DNA of 64,000 nucleotides, taken from contig OX377202.1 in the NCBI GenBank assembly GCA_947396885.1, positions 28,449,407 through 28,513,406 on the forward strand, given 5' to 3'. Each line of letters opens with the position of its first letter. Position 1 is the stretch's first letter. The notes beneath the pieces are model-generated. The model was not told the DNA's origin, did not search any database, and saw nothing but the letters and a program-made list of their open reading frames with translations. The DNA is from Heligmosomoides polygyrus polygyrus. Taxonomy: Eukaryota > Nematoda > Chromadorea > Rhabditida > Heligmosomidae. Below, in pieces: positions 1 to 12,100 of the stretch. A program made the position numbers and the translations under genes.

Positions 1-77
1 CCACGTCCAAATCATCAGCTGCTCTATAAACACAAAAATTATGCAGTAAAAAACAAAATCCTTAATGGATCCACTAC

Positions 78-197
78 CTGTCCATCTTCTTGCTACTTTT
101 TTGAATCTGAGCGATATGACTGTCGTTGAGATCGAAGTCTAGCCGATTTATCTGCCCTTCCGCTATTGCCGAGTCGTCGTTGAATTCCTTGCCGAAG
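78..197 (-). CDS. CRAT: CRAT exon K (last in window)
   Basis: Acceptor CTGTCTTCAG, donor GTAGTG, phase 2 to 2. It encodes INRLDFDLNDSHIAQIQKSS before KKMD, which fits the L.F....I...I..A helix after the active-site block. The CDS continues past base 1. Confidence 0.8.
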
Positions 198-3100
198 CTG
201 AAGACAGCAAGTTTCGAAATAAAAAATCGAAGAATTAAGAGGTGAAAAGATTCAACAGTCAAAGGCTGCCACACTGACAATTTATCGCAGATGTAGTCCA
301 TCATTGACGCCACGGGTGGCCCTTCAGCGGGGGTGTGCTCATATGTAATCCCGCACTCACCACTTTTGCCAATAATGAACTGAAACCTCGTCGTTTAGTA
401 ATACAAGATTGCACCCGAAAGCCTTCCTCATTCACACCTGCAGCGTCTTGTCGAACCACCTATTGCATGAGTTGTTCATTGAACCACCACCGTGTAGACA
501 CTGAAAAGAACTGTTCAAGACCCATTACTCATAAGCTGACTCCATTGTTCGTAGGTGCCTTATATCCAACAACTATAAAACAGGGACAAAAGCCATCGTT
601 AATCTGCCTATGCTGTAAGATGAGCCACGCATTTCGCCTAGAAGAGCCATCATGGACGCACTTTGAATGCGTGCATAGGCTTAATTACCCACGTTTGAGG
701 ACAAAAAGGGATCGCAGTCCGAGAAGGGACGACTGGACGTCTGCTTCAGATATATTGAACGTTCATACACTCATAACACCTTCCCTCTTTACCGAGGAGT
801 TCCGGGGAAGCTCTTATGTCCTTTGGGTTTTTGTTCTTACATCCGTATAAGGGTAGGAACGATACGCATAGCTGTAAACCTGATTGAGCCGGGCACGATC
901 TCGAACCCGTGTTCCTTTCTACGGCTGTGAAAAGCCGATCTTTGTCTTCAATCCTTCTACCCCTGATAAGGCACTCCTGTCCTGCACGAATGGTGTCCGT
1001 AGCATTCACACTTACTGTCGGATTAAAAAGTGGAGGGAAATGTAGGAAACCGGTCGGAGGAATATCGAAGATTGAAGAAGGCCGACAGGAAAATACAAAC
1101 ATTGAACGAATATTCGAAGATAACTGTGCAGCAGTATATACCGTTCTCCCACACGAATGTTTTAAGCCCTGTTTATGGCACTTGCCCCAACTGATTGGTC
1201 AATGAACTCTGACTGCGGAGCTTTTCGAAGAGACCTATAGGGGTTGAAAGGAGAGGTTTGGGAAGTAGCATAGTAGATTCCAACCGAATGATCTCCCCGG
1301 TGCAGGCTAGTGAACCAAAACTGACGCCTGGAACTGCTTTGCTGTATTCAGGAATTAATCTGCAAGCGGACTGCAGCTTCAATCTCAGTCAGATCATGAT
1401 AGTCTGACAAATTGTAGGGGGGGGGTGTTCAACGGGAGGTCGCAGGGTTCCCATAGGCAATTGCCACTTCTCTGCCCCTTAATTCTAATGTATTGAAGTT
1501 CCCAGCCCATGGTACCTCAAGTGGCTGTGTCACTCACTCACTGCTCTACTGATGACCCTCCGGAAGTGATTGTGTTTCTCTATTTTACATAAGGAATTAT
1601 ATCCCGTATAGGGTTTAGAGAGGAAGCAGGATACAACCAACAATACTTCAACTACAAATGGTTTCGCGCATTCGTAGTAACACCCTTCTCATATTAAACT
1701 GAGGTGAGCAGTTCACCAACATAGCGTCAGGAGAGCAACCGGAGTTCAATTCCTGGGGAGATTGTGCACGGTTAGTGGCAGCGGTTCCCGGATGTTGTTA
1801 TGTGAAGTGTACTTTGATTTCGATATAGCACCGTTTTCCTTCCGAACCACGTTCTTATGCTGAAGTCTTTTTTAAAGAAGCTGAAGTCTTCTCAAGGTTA
1901 TGTGGAAGAGGCCAAATTTCGACGCGTGGAGTTACGGCACTTGTCCACTAAACCGTGCTTGCTTGGTGTTGGAACCAGTTGTTAAATGCTATGCATATAT
2001 GGCCTCTTTCTGATGTGATAGAGTGATATCGGATATGCAGGAGTAGCTCAAGAGGACAAGACAAGGATACCTGTCTAGCCTGCTCGTCTTTCTCAGTGTA
2101 GCCGGTTTCTGGCTCGGTTTCCTGATCAAGGCAAACGACAAACAGCGCATCTTCAACACACGAAAGATGTGAGGAGTTTGTTGGATTTGCTGAAATTGGA
2201 GATATTTTTTGGCGTTAACAGCAGGAATCGACATACTAGCTGTCGAAAATATAAATAAATTCAGGAAATAGGCTTCAGACGTGCAGAAACGATCGCTGCT
2301 CAGTGTTTGGTGGAACTACAAGGGAATCATTCACTGGGAGTTTCTTCCAGCAAACCCCACTGTTACCTAGTTATTTATCGTGGCGTTGAACTCGAAACCG
2401 AGATAGTACACGCTTTATTGACGACCAACGTTTCGGCGATGTCGCCTTCTTCAGAGTCTGAAAAGTCCAGACATATGTTGAAGCTACCAGGCCAAACACG
2501 CCGCAGACCTTGCGAAAATACAAAGATCCGCCGAACAGCAACCCTTCCAGCAGGGAGTGGCAATAACAGCCCAGTATTTAGGACACCCACGGAGACCCGA
2601 GAAGGTGCAAGAATCTAAAAGGCGAGACTGATTTCTTTGGACTTTCGCAAGGTCTGCGGCGATGTTTGACCTAGTAGCTTCAACATATGTGTGGATTTTT
2701 CAGACTCTGAAGAAGGCGACATTGCCGAAACGTTAGTCGTCAATAAAGTGTGTACTATCTCGGTTTCGAGTTCAACACCACGATAAACAATTGGACAACG
2801 ATCGAGATTCATCGAGGGTCGAACATGGCATCTGTTACCGCCGAAGACACTGTCAGCTGTGGAATCGCGTCGATGCAGCTCTTCGTGGAAAACAGGACAA
2901 CGTGCCCTTTCTCCACGACAACGCCCGTCTGCACATTGCGAGGAAGACCCAGAAAAAACCCAAAGCTTGGGAAGGGAAGTAGTGGCCCATCCACTGCACG
3001 TTTGACGACATGGAGTAAAACTCGGGAAGTGCATCACCAACTTTTTGTTCTCAAAAGCTCGGGATTTTTATAGAAGCACTAACCAACAATCACATGAAAA

Positions 3101-6100
3101 AACGGCTACATGTTGTCGATAAGGATGTTTAAAAATATTTGATAATTGTTGACTGCACTAAAGAAGACAAATAAATTTGGGAAAAGCAATGTAAAAGGGG
3201 CGGAAACTTTTCCGCATGCCTAATACATTTCTCACTTTAGCAATAAAATTGCTTATTAAGTCACTTTAAGAAGCTCTGCAAAAATGGATGTTCGTTTTTT
3301 TTGTAAGTGAACCTATTATCTTCAAAGAGTAGGAGGGATTAATGAACAGCACCTAATAGTAAAGGAAAGCAACAAATTGTTCTAAATTAGTCGGGACAAA
3401 ATTGCAGCGCAAAGATATCTAATGGTAGGACCTATGAGAACAACACCACAGCTGCTAATTAGCTCTAGAAACTTTGTTAAAATCAAACCTTTAAGTTGCT
3501 CATAAACTTCAGCCCATCGATCTCGCTTGTCCGATGAAACAATACCAATGGAATGTGGCTGCCGTTCAGGGCTACGTTTGACGATGTCGTTGAGCAGATC
3601 GGACAGCGCGGACAATGATAGCGGCTGACCCGCCGAGTTTAGTACTGGCATCGAGAATAGCTGAAAGAAGCTGGTGCAGAAAGCTGGCCGATGATGTAGG
3701 ACCAGATTAGTAATTATGAAGGACAACGGTTATTCAGTCTCTCGCAGGATAAGCCACGCATTCTAAAATCGTCGATTATCCTAAAGGCATCACTTTAGGG
3801 GAAATTTAAATGTGGTCGTTCCATATAATGATTTGCAGTGCCCAGGTTCGGGTCCGAGTTCTACAAGGTGCGCACAAATTACCCGCACAATAGTATTTAT
3901 TTTATTTATTTTTATTTATTCAAGGCATAGACAACTGTCCAGCAAGCAAATTGAAAGGAAACACAAAAAAGGAGACAAAATGAAACGGTGTGAATGTAAC
4001 CACCAGCCATGTAAGAAACTATTACAAGCAATGTATCCAGCAGCACAGTGTAATATCGGATATCTGTAATATCGGATATACAGGGTGGCTGAAAAGTTCG
4101 GGCAATTTTTCAAAGTATTTCAGCAGTACGAAAAAACTACATAAACGCCAAAGATTTACAAACAAAAATAAAAGAAACTTCATTAGATCAACAACAACAT
4201 AATACAACAGGAAAATTCACAACAAGTGCTCAAAATTTCCTCCTTTGGCTTCAATACATTTTCGCAGTCGTTTTGGGAAGTCGCTGATGATGGTCGCACA
4301 CTGCTCCGCTGTAATCTCGTCCCAGGATCTCAACAACGCCGATTTCAGCTGCTCAACGGTGGCGTATCTTGTAGTGGAGATCTTCTGCTCCATGATCGAC
4401 CACACAGAATAATCCATCGGGTTGAGATCAGGCGAGTTGGATGGCCAGATGTCCCTGCTCCAAAACCCTGGGAAGAGCTCCTCGCAAACGGCTATCGTGG
4501 ATTTGGCGGAATGCGCTGGTGCCCAGTCCTGCTGAAGAGAAAATCCGGTTTCGCCAAAATGGCTCGTCGCCCACGGCTCCAGTACGTCGCGGAGGACATA
4601 TTGCTGGTAGCTGGCAGCGTTAATTTTGACGTTCTGCTCCATGAAGACCAGCGGCGTCTTTCCGGTAGCGCATATTCCAGCCCACACCATCACCGACGCT
4701 GGAAAATGGCGGCGGCTGATGGTCCTTGCGGCCGACGTCTTCTGCTGACCCTTCTTAAGCAGCTGCCGGCGATTCTGATGGTTGTGAACCGGCTGGACCG
4801 TGAAGATCTTCTCGTCGGTGAACAGCACCTTCGACAAGCGACCATCGCCGACCAGCTGACGCATTCGCCTGCATTTCCTCAACCTCTCAGCTTTCATCGC
4901 GTCGTTGAGGAAGTGAATACGAGCTACTTTGTAGCTAAATAATCCCAGCTTCCTCCTGGCAATATGCTGGACTCGTTCCCTACTGATCCCGAGATCCGTA
5001 GCCATCTTGTTCATCGATACCTCAGAATTCCGGCTAATGCGACAACGAACCTTGTTGATGTTCTCCGGTGTTGTCGCAGTGGTGGGACGGCCGCTGCGGG
5101 GACGGTCCGAGGTCCCGCCAGTCTCCTTGTAGCGTCTTACAATCTTGTAGACGGTCCTTTGTTTGAAGCCGGTTGTTCGAACTATGTCCGCGGTCCTCAT
5201 TCCCGTCTTGTGCAGCTCGACGACGGTGATACGCTCACTTTCACGAGACATAACGCAAGCACAACTGAAAACGAGAAAACTGGAGCAACAGATTCTAGAT
5301 CAAAATTGCGCGAGGAATACAACGGAAACAACAGAAATAACAAAAAACCTCAATTTCAAGGCCAAAAGTAGCGCCGCAAAAAATTGCCCGAACTTTTCAG
5401 CCACCCTGTACATATATGTATATCGAATCGGATAAATCTTCTACAGGCCTGGCGGAGAGTCTCTCCAAATCTTCGTATTTGCCCAGCCGCAGGTTGAATT
5501 CTTTGAGGATTCGATAGGTTAAGAAGTCTGACCTCAGTCGCGATTTGGCCACTGAGACTCGAAGTATCAACTTAGCTCTCATGGTTTTTGTCAGAATACC
5601 ATCAAAGAACTTTCTTGGGTCAACGGACACCTTATTTGCGAGAATTTTATACAGGTCTTTCATGATAAGGTCAGCGATTTTTCTACTTTTTCTCAAGGAA
5701 GAAAGGCGAAAGAGTGTGGTCCGTTGAGCACCGTTAGGAATGGAGCTATAATCCACTGAGAAGCACCTCATCATAAGCTTCCTGGTGAAGCTATTTTGAA
5801 CGCTTTCTAAAAGATCTGTATCTTTCTTCTTCGTGAGATTGAACACCTTGCTACAATGGGTCGCGCATTGGTTTTGAATCCTCGTATGTAGACCTCAGGA
5901 ACATTGGATTTCAAAGCCCCAACCGATTATAGGCACGATAGTTGGCTTTTTTTACTATTGTACTACAGTGTCTGGAGAAACTCAGGTCGCTCCTCACAAT
6001 GTGTCTAAGGTCTTTCACTTCATCGACTCTGCTTAAAAGCTGGCCGCTAATGCGGTAATCCGGAATTTTCGGACGGTGTTTAGGCCCGATCATCAGAAAG

Positions 6101-9100
6101 TGTGTTTCCTTAGTTGCAAGAGGCAATTCCCATATTTCTGCCCAGCCACTAATGAAATCGATGGCCAGCTGGTGGGACTTTGAGTCTTCGTCGCTATCAA
6201 TCCTTTTGTAATCTTTACATCATCAGCATACATTTTACGTGTTACCCCCATTTCAGTGATACGGCTCGGAAGTTCGTACGTATACAACAAAAATAATATT
6301 GGGGGACAGTACTCCACCTTGCGGATCCCCGCTAAACGCGAAGAACACCTTGAAGTACTGGCATTCAATCCTAAGCTGGTAGGTTCTCTTGGACAGGAAT
6401 TCCCTAATCCAGTAGACGAAGTCCTACCGCCTCCATCTTTAGTATCAAGTTTTCTGTCGGAACTTTATCAAACGCTTTTGAAAAATCAAAATACACCACA
6501 TCCGTGTGTCTTCTGTCTTCGAAACCCTTAGACCGGCCATTCAGGGAGGCAAGGGCTGCGGTTTCCACGGACCTGCAATTTAGAAATCCGAACTGGTTTT
6601 CCGGGATAATTTTGTGCAAATCGAAATGAAGTAAAACATGTTCCTTAAGAATCTTTTCAAATGCTCCTGCAAAAATTGAGGTAATGCTCACAGGCCTATG
6701 GTTCCCAGGAAAAGTTCGTTAAGTGGAGTATTCTTGGAGATGGGAGTCACAAATGCATGCTTCCATCTCGTAGGAACTTCCGCTCTGGTATAGCTAAGAT
6801 TGAATATGCCTTCCAATGGATAATCTATGTAGAGAACAACGTTTTTATAAAATCAAGAGGAATGAAATCCGAAGAAACAGAATAAGATTTAGGCCACTTA
6901 GACACACCTCAATGATCTCTTCTCTGTGAAACAAAACAGTAGGATTCATTTGCGGAAAACGTGGTAACGTCTCAACTCTATTTATGAAACACCTATCCTC
7001 ATCTAACTGCCCGTTATTGCATGCTTGTTGAAAAGCTTCACCTAACAATTCCGCTTTGCCCTTTGGTGTATAAATATCGCAGTGTAACTCCAACAAAGAT
7101 TCGGATTTGACTGCGAAACTTAAGACATAGCAACGCTATTCTCTTCGTAACAGAAACAAATCAGAGCCTTTCGAAATGGCCACGTTTCATACGAACACAG
7201 GTCCTCAGATGAGTAACGAACGCGCCACACGTGGAAGGGAAGCAGTTGTCGCTCATTTCATCCCACGCTTTCGTGAGTGAAGCTCTCAGAGACGCTAAAC
7301 TTGCGTGTCGGGTAGAGCAGACTTTGCTCTCAATAACTGACCAGACGTGAATGTCAAGAAGGTTTAAATCCGGTGAGTTCGAAGGCCACTCTTGGTGCAC
7401 AATGAAGTCCGGGAGTTCACGTTTGCACCATTGTTGTGTTGTCCTCGTCTTACCTGCAGTCGCAGAGTCCTGCTTGAAACACCATCTGTTATTTTCGAAG
7501 TATACATCGGCCCAGGGCTTCAATGCGTCCTCCAAAATCGTTTTTCGATACTCGTCCTAGTTAATTTTGACACCAGATTTGACAAAAACCAATGGAGACT
7601 TGCCGTTTGAAGTGATTGCCCCTAAACCGTAATTGAAGTAGGATGTGTCGTTTTGCCAGCCAATTTTCCTTCACGTATAGGAGCACCAACATTCCGCGGA
7701 ATAATGCGATCGTTTTGAGGATTTATCGCAGGGTCCAGCGTGAAAACCTTCTCATCAGAGAAAATGATTGCGTGGTGCGTGCCATTCATCGACCGTTCCA
7801 GCAACTTCTTGCATCTTCGTGGTCGTAGAGCTTTCATTCTGGCAGTCAACATGTGAATCCGTTGTGTACGATATGGATACATCTTAAGCTTTTTCCTGAA
7901 TATGTTTCCTGACTATGGTTCTAGCACTGCCAGCGGTTGTTCACTGAGTTCTCGTGCCCTTTTTGCAAGAAACGGCGAGGATTACGACGAATTCGCTCAA
8001 GAACCTTTTTGATCATTTCCGGAGTTACAGTAGTCAAATTTCTACCTCTTTCAGTCCTCTTCGACAATGTCTGAAGCTCCTTGTATCGTTTTATGGCGTC
8101 ATAGACTCTTGATCGAGGAACATTGGGAACTTTGGAGATAAAACCAGCGCTGTGACCAGAAAGGAGCAAGTTGATGATAGCCGGTAGTTTCGGTTTTGCC
8201 TTTGCCACTAATGCTATGCATCCATGAGCTCAGACTTGGACTGCACTGGCTATAATATAAATGTATAATATATTCCAATATGAAGTCCAAAATCCAGTTC
8301 TGGTAGAAGTTGTCGACTGCGCCATACACTGTGCGGGTAATTTATACGCACCCTATACAGCATGGTTAACCTGGACGGGAATAGAGCCTTAAACCTCACA
8401 GGCGAGAGTTGGCGCCTCCTGCGGCTGTGCTACCTACTCTCTGATAAGTAATTAGGTAGGGAAATGATGGACCTCAATCACATTTTTGACGAGTAGACTT
8501 TAATGTTGCGGGGTAATGAGAACGATTTTAACCGTCCTGCGTCACACTAGGGATACTTGATCCCCACAGAGACTCGTACGAGTTAGCCAGTTCGATAGAG
8601 CAGTGCTTCATTCTTTTAAATAACACGAGCACAATCTGTTCTCCCTAGTGATCGAAACCATAAAATATAGTTCCCTTTCGTTATAATGCGTTTGAAGGGA
8701 CTCGCGCTATAACGGGAGTCGAGTATTAACCGGAGCTGACCTTTTTTACATCCTCTTATGGACAGATTTATCTAAAATCGCATGCATTGGCTAAATTTGA
8801 TGAAATATGCCAGTACTAAGAGAGTGCGAAGGTATAGAAAAACTCTGGTTAATAATGCTGACTGTGTATTCAGAGGTACTTACTCTCTGTGGTGAGCGCA
8901 TTTATGACAAATCTGACTGAGGAACACACAACGAATACCAGAGGAAACAGGCGTGATCAAAAGAAATAAGCTGATGTTAAAGGATGTTTCTTTGTGATCG
9001 ATACTCTCGCGCCAGGCCAGACTAGAACCACCACCCTCACCCATCCTACTTTACGGGCAGGATGTTAGCTCGTTGGCCCATTACACCATCAGCGTTGTTT

Positions 9101-12100
9101 AATCGCCCGCCGTATTCACGTTGCAATAGCCTGTCGGCGGTCACCTGTGATATGTGGTTATTGTGCGCGAACAAACGATGCTAATGATAAATATAGTAGG
9201 CTTTTTCTTTTTCTTTTCGGAGCATCCTATTCGGGGAGCAGACGGTTGGGTTCGAGTCCAACCTTGAAGAGACAAAACATGCTGTAGCAGCATATGACCT
9301 CTATACCAGTCGCTCTTGTCCTGTACGAACAGAGCCACTGTTTTGAGTGGTCTGAGTTGGATCAGACATCTTTTGTACATGATAGGGGAATCTTCCAACT
9401 TACGGCAGCTTCTAATGGCTATTAGGGGTCGGATTCATCAACGACTTACAGCAATTAGCGGAGAAAATACAAACGAAATTCCTGAAAGCCCAGCTTATCA
9501 ACAAACGATATGGTGAAATGTTTCTTGATAAGCCGCGCTATCAGACATTTCGGTTGCATTTTCTCCTTAACATTTCGGTTGTATTTTCTCCGTTAAATTG
9601 CTGTAAGTCGTTGATGAATCTGGCCCCAGATGTGTTATGCGGTGCTCCTCAAACTACCGATTATGCATGCGCAAAAAACATCAATGTGCAATTAATAGAT
9701 TTTCGCACAAGTGCCGCTCATGACTGTGAACGTGGCAGTAGAACGTTGGACTCGATCCCAAACGCAGTCAGCATCTCACTTTCCATTCGTTTCTTGGTGC
9801 GGCTGGATTTGCACCAAGGTCGCGTAATAACGGGAGTCATTTTGAACGCAGAGTTCCTCCCAAAGGTGCGCTATAATAGGAATAGCGTTGTATCCGACGC
9901 GTCTTAAGCGGAATTGGTTTGTATTGGCGTAAAGGTAAGATGGTCAGTTCCAGAGGAAATCTACGTTATATCGGGAGTCGCGCCTTTTCTGGAGGCGTTA
10001 TAACGGGAGGGGACTGTGTCCTGTTTTACGCGAAGGAAGCTTGTAGCGCAGTGTTACCTACGCAGGAGATGTCGGCTGTCGCTGCACCCGATACCAGATT
10101 CTTGGTTCGGAAATCCCGCCGAGGCCAACCAAGCCTTCCTTCCCTTCGGGATCCTTGAATTGGTACAGGACTTACTTGAGAAGGATAAAATCATAACAAT
10201 CTTGTCTATCGGCTGGGCACCGCGAGCCATTGTATGGTCAAATACGCATTTAAGTCACCTCCACGCCCGTAGAAGTAGAGTGCGTGGCGCACCCCAAGAG
10301 GGATTGAGTAACGCATTCTTTTATCCGTTGTCCTTTATTTTACGCAAAAATACGACTGGCTTCAAAATCCCTACTCGAGTGGAACATAATTGAATGATTT
10401 GGAGTGAATGAAGACTTACGTGGCCGTTATGCATGACGATGATGTGTTTCGGCTGGTTCTCATTTGTGTATCCGTACCGAAGCTGAACAGCGAGGATGTT
10501 TTAAGGAATCAATCAAAATAAATAAATAATAAATAAGTAAGTAAACAAATAAGTAGAAAGGTGAAACGCTATAATCTCCAACAAAATATCGTAATAAAAA
10601 GCTAAACCAACGTTGAAAGAAGAAAACTGGTTTAAAAAAATGAAATATGGAATGGAAAAAACTGTACGTTGAAAAAGATAGCATTGATTATTCTGGGATA
10701 TCATTTTTGTCAATTGTTGAATAATTGAAGCTCTTATTTAAAGCTTATTCGTTAAGTGACAGCCTACTGAGCCTGACCAATATAGTTGCTAAAAATACTA
10801 ACAGAAACGGAACAAAACGCACAAAACAAAAAACAGTAAATATTGATAAACAAGGCTACGCCGCATCTTTTTTGGGTAAACACGTCACGAACATCCGACT
10901 TTATAAAGCTGGTGACATCATTCCCCTTACAGCGTTGGATAATGAAAACTTTTTGAGTGCTTCTGAATAACAAGGCGGTTCTCCACACAGAAGCAAAAGC
11001 CCTTTCGCTCACCTCATCACAACCTTTCTTGGGAATTCGAGTCGTTCCAAACATGAATTTGTACTGGCTCATGTCGAACGGTGTTTTGCCAGCCATGTCC
11101 TGTGGCAGTTCATTTCTAAATGTTGTTCTTCCTAACAAGTGAAACACAGCAGTTGTAACTCAAACATCGGCAAACAAATCAACCGGGTATTTCCAACGTA
11201 AATTGTGAATGAGGTTGAACACTTCACAAATTGTGTGATGAAATAGCTGCCGCTTTAGAATGCGTTAAACGGAAGATTAAGGTTTTTTTTGCTTTTATGG
11301 CGACAGATAGCCGCTGCATGGTCACGACAGGTGTTAAGCTTAAGAAGCAAAGGTGGAGAAGCAAAAGTCTGGAAGGAAGAGGATACGGCTTGAATTCGCT
11401 TAGATCAGAAATCATATGCATGGTTCAACACCCGGCTGATGCAAAAGCGATCTTGTTGTGTGATTCTAAGCAATGCAGTTTAACAGCTAGCCAATCCTTC
11501 AAAATGTTTAAAGCAGCGCGCCTACTCAAACTCTGCTTAGATCTCAAAAGGTTTCGTTGCCATTTACGTTCGATTTTTATTAGACGGACTTGTTACTCTC
11601 TCTTCTCTCTCAGCTTCATTCATCGCCCTCAGTTTGATGTTTTGCGAAATGCTTCATACCTCATAACTTTCAAATAGAACTCCACTGCAGCTTGGGTCAT
11701 CTTGGCTGCGTGTTCGATCTGCACGTCCTTGCCAGTGGACGGGAACGTTGGGAATATCAGGCCTGAAAATTGCCATGTGCACATGCGACATCAGCAAAGA
11801 ACAACGCTGAGAGTGCTTTCGATTCGGCGTAAAAGTCAAACACGCTTTCTTTCTCTAGGCTTGGACTACTTGAGAATGACGAAACCTAAGCCTTTTCCTC
11901 GACTATCTCATGGTATTGGACTAATGCCATACCCAAAGTACCTCTACGACATTTCGTAAAGGATAAAAGTCAGGCGCACCCGCAAGCTTCACAAACCTAG
12001 GCTTCCTACGCTTTTCAATTTCAGTCGTGACCAAAAGGAAAGGCGCCATGAAACTCAAAATTTAAATTGGCATAACCACACCACATCGGCGTTGAGCCCT

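Larger units (their letters stand above)
4081..5408 (-). mobile_element. Intact DD37D (maT-type) Tc1/mariner element, 1328 bp
   Basis: Perfect 30-bp terminal inverted repeats start CAGGGTGGCTGAAAAGTTCG, at 4081-4110 and 5379-5408. TA flanks both ends (4079-4080 and 5409-5410), the expected target duplication. One uninterrupted transposase gene fills the interior. Perfect ends and an open gene mean a recent insertion, young compared with the LINE and maT it is nested in. Confidence 0.95.
3891..7140 (-). mobile_element. 5'-truncated CR1/jockey-like LINE, interrupted
   Basis: Reverse transcriptase pieces appear in order on the minus strand: the linker region 7096-6845 (KAELLGEAFQQA), 6691-6404 with VVYFDFSKAFDKVPTENLI, 6368-6093 with the catalytic YADD at about 6219-6230, 6126-5911, and a C-terminal domain 5846-5430. 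Frames shift several times. Toward the left the 3' region (3920-4080) ends in a T/A-rich (TTTA)n tract at 3891-3920, which is the LINE tail in reverse. The DD37D element at 4081-5408 lies between the C-terminal domain and this tail. Confidence 0.75.
3864..8355 (-). mobile_element. Degenerate maT (DD37D) element, outer layer of a nest
   Basis: The right end (8331-8355) and left end (3864-3888) are inverted repeats matching at 21 of 25 positions; both contain AAATTACCCGCAC on the inward side and abut TA. The transposase remnant (7161-8208) lies next to the right end, while the left end is more than 3 kb away. The gap is explained by a LINE inserted after 3888. Inferred: one 1.2-kb element was split by later insertions. 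Confidence 0.65.

Noticed and set aside
335..850. 171-codon plus-strand ORF
   Set aside because: It is the antisense shadow of CRAT exons I and J (438-500, 279-379) and the adjoining intron; no domain.
4226..4942. 238-codon plus-strand ORF
   Set aside because: Antisense of the intact DD37D transposase, whose catalytic motifs are on the minus strand.
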